Of a stretch of DNA of 6,315 bases, positions 1 through 5,625 are shown piece after piece. The notes under the pieces are model-generated. The model worked only from the letters and a program-made list of their open reading frames with translations, did no database searches and had not been told where the DNA came from. Positions within the stretch are counted from its first letter, which is position 1, and each line of letters begins with the position of its first letter. Both the position numbers and the translations under genes were made by a program. The stretch covers positions 1 to 6,315 of the forward strand of contig JAIELO010000380.1 in assembly GCA_019752915.1 (NCBI GenBank). Direction: 5' to 3'. Source of the DNA: Burkholderiaceae bacterium (lineage in GTDB: Bacteria > Pseudomonadota > Gammaproteobacteria > Burkholderiales > Burkholderiaceae_D).

Positions 1-102
1 GTCGGTCGATAAGGTCTCGACGCGCCTGCCACACCAACGGTGCGGTAGGCTGGCGACAACCATGCGCCATGCTCACAGCGCCTTGCCGTTGTGCTGCGCG
101 CC
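1..102. other. Left-edge stretch with no assignable gene
   Basis: This is the sequence downstream of the permease stop codon. On the minus strand, ATG codons at 70-68 and 63-61 open two different reading frames that both stay open to the window edge (the first begins MAHGCRQPTAPLVWQ), and an AAGG lies about 10 nt before the first. Either could be the start of a third gene in the aroC operon, but only about 21-23 codons are visible and I recognise neither. I see no hairpin followed by a T run after the permease, so the transcript may continue leftwards. Confidence 0.2.
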
Positions 103-1254
103 CTAGTGACCGTCGCGCAATTGCCAGCGCGTCGATAGCCACGCAGCGCACAAGGACAGTGCACATAATCCCGCCGCCACGTAATATACCGAGGCCGGTC
201 CGGCCAGTTCCCAGCACTGTGCCAGAAACAGCCCGCCCAGCGAGCCGCCCACGCCATACGAAATGCTCATGTACAGCGCCTGCCCGCGCGCCTGCAACGG
301 CCCGGAGAACCAGCGCTGCAAGGTCATCACCGACGCCGAATGGTGTAGCGCGAAAGTCGCTGCGTGCAGAAGCTGGGCCGCGATCAGCAACCACAGCAAA
401 TGTGCTGCCGCACCGATCATGACGAAACGCGCCATCGCCAGCAGCAAGGTCAGATACATCAGCGACATGGGGCGCCAGCGCCGCAACAAGGGCGCCTGGA
501 AATAGAACAGCGCCACCTCCGCCAGCACCCCCAGCGACCACATGGCACCGATCACGGTTTTGCTGTAGCCGTTGCGCTCAAGATACAGCGAATAGAATGT
601 GTAGAGCGAAGTGTGAGCCGCCACCATCAGCGCGGTGGAGCTGAAAAAGGCGATCACTTCGCGCCGCCGCAGCAGTGTCAGCAACGGTGGCGGGGCTTCC
701 TTGTGGCGCTGGCGCGGCACATCATGCAGCCGGAATGCCGCCAGAATGGTGAGCACCAGCAGCGCGGCGGCGATGGTCGGCAAGGCGACAATGCCGTAAT
801 GGTCGAGCGCGTACGCAGCCGCCGAAACCGAGACGATGAAGCCGATCGAACCCCACATACGGATCCGCCCATAACAGGTCAGATCGCCGCGCATCTCCGA
901 CAGCATCAGCGCTTCGCAGATCGGCGCCTGGCCACTGGTGAACAGATTCAGTACGATCATCGCCAGCATGAAGTGGCCGAAGGTGCTACCAAAGAAAAAG
1001 CCGGAAAAGCCCAGCAGCGCGGCAAAGCCCGCCACCCGCAATACCGTCACGCGACGGTCGTAGTGATCCGCCACATAGCCCCAGACGTTCGGGCCGATGA
1101 TGCGCAGCACCTGGATCATCGACATCAGGATGCCGATCTGCCCCACTGTCATGCCATGTTCGGCGAAAAACAGTGTGGCGTAGGTCGACCAGGTTCCTGC
1201 GTGCGCGTAGTAGCAGAACAGGAAAAAGCCGAAGCTGAAAGCCTGGGCCGGCAC
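103..1254 (-). CDS. MFS permease, HcaT / MFS_1_like family
   Basis: This is a predicted inner-membrane transporter of 383 residues, close to the usual size of the HcaT (3-phenylpropionate permease) group. About twelve hydrophobic segments can be seen, roughly at residues 5-30, 36-60, 70-90, 93-113, 132-152, 157-174, 199-224, 232-255, 263-283, 285-305, 325-347 and 353-375, with a basic cytoplasmic loop at 175-198 between the two halves. The loop after the second segment carries an MFS motif-A-like G-x3-D-x2-DRR stretch (59-68). The YGRIRMWGSIGFI stretch at 128-140 is typical of the HcaT / MFS_1_like group. The start is GTG at 1254, only 3 nt after the aroC stop and in the same frame, without a clear Shine-Dalgarno site, so translation probably depends on ribosomes finishing aroC. 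The substrate cannot be read from sequence. Co-transcription with aroC makes an aromatic or shikimate-related compound an attractive but unproven idea. The family call is firm; the substrate is unknown. Confidence 0.85.
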   Translation of the reverse strand: MPAQAFSFGFFLFCYYAHAGTWSTYATLFFAEHGMTVGQIGILMSMIQVLRIIGPNVWGYVADHYDRRVTVLRVAGFAALLGFSGFFFGSTFGHFMLAMIVLNLFTSGQAPICEALMLSEMRGDLTCYGRIRMWGSIGFIVSVSAAAYALDHYGIVALPTIAAALLVLTILAAFRLHDVPRQRHKEAPPPLLTLLRRREVIAFFSSTALMVAAHTSLYTFYSLYLERNGYSKTVIGAMWSLGVLAEVALFYFQAPLLRRWRPMSLMYLTLLLAMARFVMIGAAAHLLWLLIAAQLLHAATFALHHSASVMTLQRWFSGPLQARGQALYMSISYGVGGSLGGLFLAQCWELAGPASVYYVAAGLCALSLCAAWLSTRWQLRDGH

Positions 1255-1257
1255 CGC

Positions 1258-2355
1258 TTACAGCGCGATGTTGGGCGTGTGCACCTTGACGTCGCCGCAC
1301 TGGGCGCGGTGCATCAGTGCATGGTCGATCAGCACCAGTGCCAGCATGGCTTCCGCGATCGGCGTGGCACGGATGCCCACGCAAGGATCGTGGCGTCCAA
1401 AAGTTTCCACCAGCACCGGCTGACCATCCTTATCGATCGACTGACGCGGGGTACGGATCGACGAGGTCGGCTTGATGGCGATCGATACCGTGATGTCCTG
1501 ACCGGTCGAGATGCCGCCCAGCACACCACCGGCGTTGTTGCCGATAAAGCCTTGCGGGGTCAGCTGGTCGCCATGCTCACTGCCCTTCTGCGCTACCGAA
1601 CGGAAACCGGCACCGATCTCGACGCCTTTCACAGCATTAATGCCCATCATGGCGTAGGCGATGTCGGCATCGAGCTTGTCGTAGATCGGCTGACCCAGAC
1701 CGACGGGGATATTCTGGGCGATTACTTCGATGCGCGCACCGATCGAATCGCCATCCTTACGCAGTGCATCCATGGCCGCCTCCATGTGAGCGATCAGGGC
1801 TGCATCAGCGGTGGCAGCAAAGAAGGGATTGTCGTGCACATGCGACCAGTCCTGGAATGGCACGGCGATGTCACCGAGCTGGCTCATGCAGCCTTTGAAT
1901 ACGGTGCCATACTGCTGTTGCAGCCATTTCTTGGCAATCGCCGCCGCCCCCACCACCGGTGCGGTCAGACGTGCCGACGAGCGACCACCGCCGCGCGGGT
2001 CGCGCACGCCGTATTTGTGCCAGTAGGTGTAATCGGCATGGCCGGGCCTGAAACTCTCGGCAATATTGCCGTAATCCTTGCTGCGCTGATCTTCATTGCG
2101 GATCAGCAGTGCGATCGGGGTACCGGTGGTGACGCCCTGATACACGCCGGAGAGGATTTCCACCGTATCCGATTCCTGCCGCTGCGTCACATGGCGCGAG
2201 GTGCCGGGCTTGCGGCGATCCAGTTCCGGCTGAATATCCGCTTCGCTCAGCGGCAGTCCCGGCGGGCAGCCGTCAATCACACAGCCGATGGCCGGACCGT
2301 GCGACTCGCCAAAGGTTGTAACGGAAAACAATTTACCAAAAGTATTGCCGGACAT
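1258..2355 (-). CDS. aroC: Chorismate synthase
   Basis: AroC converts 5-enolpyruvylshikimate-3-phosphate to chorismate, the seventh and last shikimate-pathway step, using reduced FMN; it is a cytosolic homotetramer in known members. The 365-residue length is normal for the bacterial enzyme. All three family signatures are present: GESHGPAIG near residues 16-24, [12 protein letters not shown] at 122-133, and [17 protein letters not shown] at 321-337. Other conserved stretches are RRKPGTSR (47-54), RPGHADYTY (103-111), [13 protein letters not shown] (273-285) and KPTSSI (295-300). The ATG at 2355 is chosen because [11 protein letters not shown] is the family's conserved amino terminus. The frame stays open another 46 codons upstream, but that part has no family character and contains the promoter. 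There is no purine-rich Shine-Dalgarno site: the bases before ATG are pyrimidine-rich (CTCTTCCT), so initiation may rely on ribosomal protein S1 or a short leader. The TAA stop is followed after one codon by the permease GTG. Nothing looks truncated or mutated. Confidence 0.98.
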   Translation of the reverse strand: MSGNTFGKLFSVTTFGESHGPAIGCVIDGCPPGLPLSEADIQPELDRRKPGTSRHVTQRQESDTVEILSGVYQGVTTGTPIALLIRNEDQRSKDYGNIAESFRPGHADYTYWHKYGVRDPRGGGRSSARLTAPVVGAAAIAKKWLQQQYGTVFKGCMSQLGDIAVPFQDWSHVHDNPFFAATADAALIAHMEAAMDALRKDGDSIGARIEVIAQNIPVGLGQPIYDKLDADIAYAMMGINAVKGVEIGAGFRSVAQKGSEHGDQLTPQGFIGNNAGGVLGGISTGQDITVSIAIKPTSSIRTPRQSIDKDGQPVLVETFGRHDPCVGIRATPIAEAMLALVLIDHALMHRAQCGDVKVHTPNIAL

Positions 2356-2392
2356 AGGAAGAGAATCTTTGGAAAAAGGTGGAGAATTCCAT

Positions 2393-2401
2393 ATTCTACC
2401 A
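2393..2401 (-). promoter_or_regulatory. Probable aroC promoter, extended -10
   Basis: Read on the minus strand this is TGGTAGAAT: a TG dinucleotide, one spacer base and TAGAAT, five of six matches to the sigma-70 -10 hexamer. No convincing -35 box lies 16-18 bp upstream, which fits an extended -10 promoter. Transcription would start near 2386, giving a leader of about 30 nt before the aroC ATG at 2355. The assignment is from motif and position only. Confidence 0.5.
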
Positions 2402-2437
2402 GCCCGTGGCATGCCTCGCCCTGCTCTGCAAATAATT

Positions 2438-2466
2438 TCCACAAGGCAATTGTGTCTTGATAGAAT
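2438..2466 (+). promoter_or_regulatory. Candidate distal promoter for the REC-DUF3369-GGDEF-EAL gene
   Basis: TAGAAT at 2461-2466 is preceded by TGA, giving TGATAGAAT, an extended -10 element. TCCACA at 2438-2443 is a four-of-six -35 match with a 17-bp spacer. Transcription would start near 2473 and leave a leader of about 130 nt. It lies back-to-back with the aroC promoter, about 57 bp apart measured between -10 elements. Confidence 0.35.
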
Positions 2467-2489
2467 TACATACGCGGCAAGAAAAATCA

Positions 2490-2499
2490 GCAACGTTGC
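2490..2499. repeat. Palindrome GCAACGTTGC with a nearby half-copy
   Basis: A perfect 10-bp palindrome sits between the two divergent transcription units, and GCAACG occurs again at 2514-2519, 24 bp downstream. It lies just after the candidate distal plus-strand promoter, where a repressor could act. I do not recognise it as the site of a named regulator, and a 10-bp palindrome can occur by chance. Confidence 0.25.
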
Positions 2500-2562
2500 A
2501 TACTAGCCGACAGGCAACGATTGAAAGCGCGGGAAAACTGCATTCTTTTTGACAATTCACTA

Positions 2563-2568
2563 TATACT
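2563..2568 (+). promoter_or_regulatory. Candidate proximal -10 box (TATACT)
   Basis: TATACT is a five-of-six -10 match that would start transcription near 2575, about 32 nt before the ATG, a more usual leader length than that of the distal candidate. The good-looking TTGACA at 2549-2554 is only 8 bp away and cannot serve as its -35, and no -35 match is seen at 16-18 bp. If used, it probably needs an activator or another sigma factor. Confidence 0.25.
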
Positions 2569-2593
2569 GATCCGAAGAACACCGAGATATCCT

Positions 2594-2600
2594 GGAGAAG
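2594..2600 (+). promoter_or_regulatory. Ribosome binding site fixing the ATG at 2607
   Basis: GGAGAAG lies 6 nt before the ATG at 2607, with the GGAG core 9 nt before it. It is the strongest Shine-Dalgarno match near any start in the window and supports translation from 2607, which keeps the roughly 35-residue acidic tail in front of the receiver domain. Confidence 0.65.
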
Positions 2601-2606
2601 CGACAC

Positions 2607-4868
2607 ATGCCCCCATCGATCACCCCCCTTGAGCACTCCAAGGACGATCACGACGATCTGGTATTCTTAGAAGAGCATCCGGCGGCGCCTGCGTTACCGG
2701 GCGCCCGCAACGTATGGCGGGTCATGATTATCGACGACGACGAAGACGTCCACTCGACCACCACCTTTGCGCTCGGCAACCTCGACATGCAGCAGCGCCC
2801 GCTGGAATTCGTCCACGCGTATTCGGCCGGCCAGGCGCGCGAACTGTTAAAGCATGAAACCGAAATCGCCGTCATCCTGCTGGACGTGGTGATGGAGCAG
2901 GACGACGCCGGCCTGCATCTGGTGCGCTACATCCGCGAAACGCTGGGCCTGACCGACGTGCGCATCATTCTACGCACCGGCCAGCCGGGTTATGCCCCGG
3001 AAATCGACGCGATCCGCGACTTCGATATCAACGATTACAAGACCAAATCCGAACTGACACGCATCAAGTTGTTCACCACCGTCACCTCGGCGATCCGCTC
3101 CTACGAGCAAATCCGTAAAATTAATGACAGCCGGCGCGGCCTGAACCAGATCGTCCACGCCAGTACCCAGCTGATGGCACTGCATGGTGTACATAACTTT
3201 GCTGCCGGAGTACTCAGCCAGATCGCCGAACTGCTCGGTCAGGATGGCAACGGCGTGCTGTGTGTACAGGACTGTCCCGATGATGGCTGCCACGAACTGA
3301 TGGTGATGGCCACGCTCGGCCAGTATCACCGCTTCGAGCGCGCCTGCTTTACCGCCAATTGCGACCCGCGCGTGCACGCCGCCATGGAACTGACGCTGGC
3401 CCAGCAACGCAATGTCTACGGACCGGATTACATCTGCCTGTATTTCGCCGGCAAAGCCAGCCGTGACTTCGTCGCCTTCCTCGACGTCAAGCGGGCGCCC
3501 ACGGAAATCGATGAGCGCTTGCTGGAAGTGTTCTGTGCCAATGTCGCCGTCGGCCTCGACAACGTCGAACTGGTGAGCCATCTGCACAATGCCGCGTTCT
3601 ACGACCAGCTGTCGAAACTGCCAAACCGTACCCGACTGATCGAGATTCTCGATGCGACGCTGGCGACGTCGCTGCGTCAGGAAACCACGCTGGCACTGGT
3701 GGACCTTGATCACTTTGCCGAAACCAATGATGCACTCGGTCACCGCTTCGGCGATTTGCTACTGCTGGCGGTGGCGGGCCGGCTGCAAACGGAGCTCGGT
3801 GACAGTCTGACCGTCGCGCGTCTGGGCGGCGACATCTTCAGCGTGCTCGGTGATGCGTCGCAGGTGAATCCGGCGAACATTCTCACCTTGTTCCAGCGCC
3901 CGTTCAGTATCGACGGTCAGGACGTGCAACTATCCGCCACCCTCGGGCTGGTGCGCCTCGTCGAGCATGAAGGCAGTGGCGTCGAAGCGTTAAAGGATGC
4001 CGACATCGCCCTCAAGCGGGCGAAGACCCAGCAGCGCTCCGGACACTATTATTTCTCGCGCTCGATGGGTGTCGAGATCCGCGAGCGGGTGCGCATGATG
4101 CACGCGCTGCGCCGGGCTTTCGGCCAGAACGAACTGTTTGTGGTGTACCAGCCGCAAATCGATCTGGAGACACGCCGCCCCAAGGGTGCCGAAGCGCTGC
4201 TGCGCTGGCAGACGCCGGACGGCAAGTTCATTTCACCGGATCGCTTCATTCCGATCGCCGAATACTCGGGTCTGATCATCGATCTGGGCGAATGGGTATT
4301 ACGCACCGCCTGTCGCGAACTGGTCACACTGCATCAGGCCGGTCATCACGACTTCATGATGTCGATCAATGTTTCGCAGGTTCAGTTCCGCCATCCCTAT
4401 TTCCTCGAGATGCTGCGCAAAGCCCTCGAAGATACCGGCGCGCCACCGGAATTCGTCGAACTCGAGATCACCGAGTCGATGGCCATGGAAGAACCGGATC
4501 TGCTGATCAAGATGCTGGGCCAGATCAAACAGACCGGCGTCAGCATCGCCATTGATGACTTCGGCACCGGCTTCTCTTCCCTGTCCTACCTGCAACGCCT
4601 GCAGATCGACCGCCTCAAGATCGATCGCGCTTTTGTGACGGAAATTACCGGCTCGGCACGCGGCAGTAGTATTGCGGAAATGGTGGTGCAACTGGGCCGC
4701 AATCTGGGGCTGGCCGTGATCGCTGAAGGCGTGGAAGACGAGCGTCAGGCACAGATTCTGCACGCACTGGGCTGCCCATTGGCGCAGGGTTTCCTGTTTG
4801 CCCGGCCGATGACGGCAGACGCTCTGAATGGCTGGCTCAGCAACGAAGCCCTGCAGGGCGCCGCCTGA
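2607..4868 (+). CDS. Response regulator, REC-DUF3369-GGDEF(degenerate)-EAL, predicted c-di-GMP phosphodiesterase
   Basis: The 753-residue protein is predicted to be cytosolic, with no signal peptide or membrane segment. After an acidic amino tail (1-35) comes a receiver domain (about 37-168) with acidic residues D43-D45, phospho-acceptor D93 in LLDVVME, T124 and K145. A DUF3369 region follows (about 175-320). The GGDEF domain (about 325-485) keeps the LPNR stretch, D366 and NDALGHRFGD, but the signature is GGDIF (407-411), the usual DhFK lysine is alanine (A371), and the inhibitory RxxD site is replaced by GDSL, so cyclase activity is unlikely. It may still bind GTP as an allosteric module, as known for some hybrid proteins. 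The EAL domain (about 497-745) keeps E529-A-L, N588, E620, E623, D650-D651 in the DDFGTGFSS loop, K671, D673, E707 and Q727, so hydrolysis of c-di-GMP to pGpG is expected. No histidine kinase gene is adjacent, so the input signal is unknown. A strong terminator follows 31 nt after the TGA. Confidence 0.93.
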   Translation: MPPSITPLEHSKDDHDDLVFLEEHPAAPALPGARNVWRVMIIDDDEDVHSTTTFALGNLDMQQRPLEFVHAYSAGQARELLKHETEIAVILLDVVMEQDDAGLHLVRYIRETLGLTDVRIILRTGQPGYAPEIDAIRDFDINDYKTKSELTRIKLFTTVTSAIRSYEQIRKINDSRRGLNQIVHASTQLMALHGVHNFAAGVLSQIAELLGQDGNGVLCVQDCPDDGCHELMVMATLGQYHRFERACFTANCDPRVHAAMELTLAQQRNVYGPDYICLYFAGKASRDFVAFLDVKRAPTEIDERLLEVFCANVAVGLDNVELVSHLHNAAFYDQLSKLPNRTRLIEILDATLATSLRQETTLALVDLDHFAETNDALGHRFGDLLLLAVAGRLQTELGDSLTVARLGGDIFSVLGDASQVNPANILTLFQRPFSIDGQDVQLSATLGLVRLVEHEGSGVEALKDADIALKRAKTQQRSGHYYFSRSMGVEIRERVRMMHALRRAFGQNELFVVYQPQIDLETRRPKGAEALLRWQTPDGKFISPDRFIPIAEYSGLIIDLGEWVLRTACRELVTLHQAGHHDFMMSINVSQVQFRHPYFLEMLRKALEDTGAPPEFVELEITESMAMEEPDLLIKMLGQIKQTGVSIAIDDFGTGFSSLSYLQRLQIDRLKIDRAFVTEITGSARGSSIAEMVVQLGRNLGLAVIAEGVEDERQAQILHALGCPLAQGFLFARPMTADALNGWLSNEALQGAA

Positions 4869-4899
4869 TACGCCGCGCAAGCACCACACCAGCCCAACA

Positions 4900-4926
4900 A
4901 AAAAGCCATGCAATGCATGGCTTTTT
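4900..4926. terminator. Bidirectional intrinsic terminator between convergent genes
   Basis: An 11-bp perfect stem (AAAAAGCCATG paired with CATGGCTTTTT) closes over a 5-base loop, CAATG. On the plus strand it ends in five Ts; on the minus strand the complement of the A run (4899-4904) supplies six or more Ts. It lies 31 nt after the EAL-gene stop and 46 nt beyond the CBS-gene stop, so it can end both converging transcripts. Confidence 0.85.
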
Positions 4927-4930
4927 GACG

Positions 4931-4956
4931 TCTGCGGCACGCTAGCGCACCGCAGA
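4931..4956. other. Second hairpin in the 3' region of the CBS gene
   Basis: TCTGCGG (4931-4937) pairs with CCGCAGA (4950-4956), a perfect 7-bp stem over a 12-base loop that contains the palindrome CGCTAGCG. No T run follows on either strand, so it is not a terminator by itself. Only the CBS transcript should carry it, just before the terminator, where it could stabilise the 3' end. Confidence 0.45.
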
Positions 4957-4972
4957 GAATATTCCCGTCGGC

Positions 4973-5431
4973 TTAGTCGGCCGCGTGTTCTGCGGTCTCG
5001 CCCGGCCAGTCACGGATGTAGGCCTTGAGCATGCGGTTCTCGAAGCTCTGCGCTTCCAGCACGGCACGTGCCACGTCGTAGAAGGAAATCACGCCGAGGA
5101 TGGTTTTGGCGTTCATCACCGGCAGGTAACGCGCGTGCTTTTCCAGCATGATGCGGCGCACTTCGTTGACTTCGGTATCCGGGGTCACCGTAATCGGGTG
5201 GTCGTCCATGTGCTTGCGCACAGTACCACCGCCTACGGTGCCGCCATTTTCGTGCAGTGCGCGCAGCACTTCGCGGAAGGTCAGCATACCCACCAGATCA
5301 CCGAACTCCATCACCACCAGCGAACCGATGTCTTTTTCAGCCATGATAGTGGCCGCTTCAGTCAATTGCTGATCAGGGTTGATGGTGTAAAGAATGCTGC
5401 CTTTAACCTGCAGAATTTCCGAAACTTTCAT
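4973..5431 (-). CDS. CBS-pair domain protein
   Basis: This is a small cytosolic protein of 152 residues made almost wholly of two tandem CBS motifs, about residues 6-62 and 72-128. Each ends in the usual strand-helix with a G-x3-T/S-x2-D/E ligand signature: VGMLTFREVLRAL at 47-59 and LGVISFYDVARAV at 112-124. Pairs of this kind form a Bateman module that in known families binds AMP, ATP, S-adenosylmethionine or NAD; no enzyme domain is attached, so its output is unknown. The ATG at 5431 is chosen because MKVSEILQVKG begins directly at the first CBS motif and AGGA (5444-5441) lies 9 nt upstream. The frame extends 29 codons further upstream without family character. It converges on the c-di-GMP gene and diverges from metY. 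The TAA stop is followed by a hairpin and then the shared terminator. The family call is firm; the role is not known. Confidence 0.92.
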   Translation of the reverse strand: MKVSEILQVKGSILYTINPDQQLTEAATIMAEKDIGSLVVMEFGDLVGMLTFREVLRALHENGGTVGGGTVRKHMDDHPITVTPDTEVNEVRRIMLEKHARYLPVMNAKTILGVISFYDVARAVLEAQSFENRMLKAYIRDWPGETAEHAAD

Positions 5432-5497
5432 AGGGGGCCGTCCTATCGACTGAGATGCTGGATGATGGAGAGTGGTAATACGTCGCACCGTATTGCG

Positions 5498-5503
5498 AAT
5501 GTA
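5498..5503 (-). promoter_or_regulatory. Candidate -10 box for the CBS gene
   Basis: On the minus strand this reads TACATT, four of six -10 matches, in the context GGCTACATTCGC. Only a weak -35 (TGGATT) is found 17 bp upstream, although a run of Ts precedes it. The leader would be about 60 nt. This is a weak, position-driven call. Confidence 0.25.
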
Positions 5504-5547
5504 GCCTATGCCTGACAAAAAATCCAGCGCTGTCGATAATCAATTCC

Positions 5548-5570
5548 CAACATTGTTGCAGTGCTGTTGC
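5548..5570. repeat. Palindrome and direct repeat upstream of metY
   Basis: CAACA-T-TGTTG (5548-5558) is an 11-base inverted repeat, and TGTTGC occurs at 5554-5559 and again at 5565-5570, 11 bp apart or about one helical turn. The second copy overlaps the candidate metY -35 box. Such spacing suits a dimeric regulator, but the motif matches no site I can name (it is not the MetJ box and not the MetR consensus TGAA-N5-TTCA). Confidence 0.25.
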
Positions 5571-5593
5571 CAGCCCGCGAATCAGGGTAGCAT
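5567..5593 (+). promoter_or_regulatory. Candidate metY promoter
   Basis: TTGCCA (5567-5572, five of six matches to -35) and TAGCAT (5588-5593, four of six to -10) are separated by 15 bp, slightly short of ideal. Transcription would start near 5600, giving a leader of roughly 26 nt before the ATG at 5626, too short for a riboswitch. Confidence 0.4.
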
Positions 5594-5625
5594 GCCGTCC
5601 ATACTAACAACTCACACGAGACAAT

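Noticed and set aside
364..2460. A 698-codon open frame on the plus strand, antisense to aroC and the permease
   Set aside because: It mirrors two well-supported minus-strand genes and has no family character (long runs of Arg, His and Gln, as expected from the reverse complement of G+C-biased codons). It would also read through the aroC promoter.
2356..2493. A 46-codon amino-terminal extension of AroC
   Set aside because: The family starts at [10 protein letters not shown]; the extension shows no conserved character and overlaps the probable promoter.
2549..2568. TTGACA and TATACT as one sigma-70 promoter
   Set aside because: Only 8 bp separate the two boxes; a working pair needs about 15-19 bp.
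2467..2606. A c-di-GMP riboswitch in the leader of the EAL gene
   Set aside because: I see no GEMM-type conserved core or paired helices in the 140 nt before the ATG.
2970..3743. A 257-codon minus-strand frame inside the response-regulator gene
   Set aside because: It is fully covered by a coding region with clear domains on the other strand, has no ribosome site, and its composition is that of a complementary-strand shadow.
4985..5515. A 176-codon plus-strand frame opposite the CBS gene
   Set aside because: It is the complement of a clearly recognised CBS-pair gene, rich in His, and has no ribosome site or family resemblance.
5432..5518. A 29-codon amino-terminal extension of the CBS protein
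   Set aside because: MKVSEIL begins directly at the first CBS motif with AGGA 9 nt upstream, and the extension covers the likely promoter and leader.
5504..5625. A SAM or SAH riboswitch ahead of metY
   Set aside because: The likely leader is only about 26 nt, and no paired stems or conserved riboswitch cores are visible on the plus strand.
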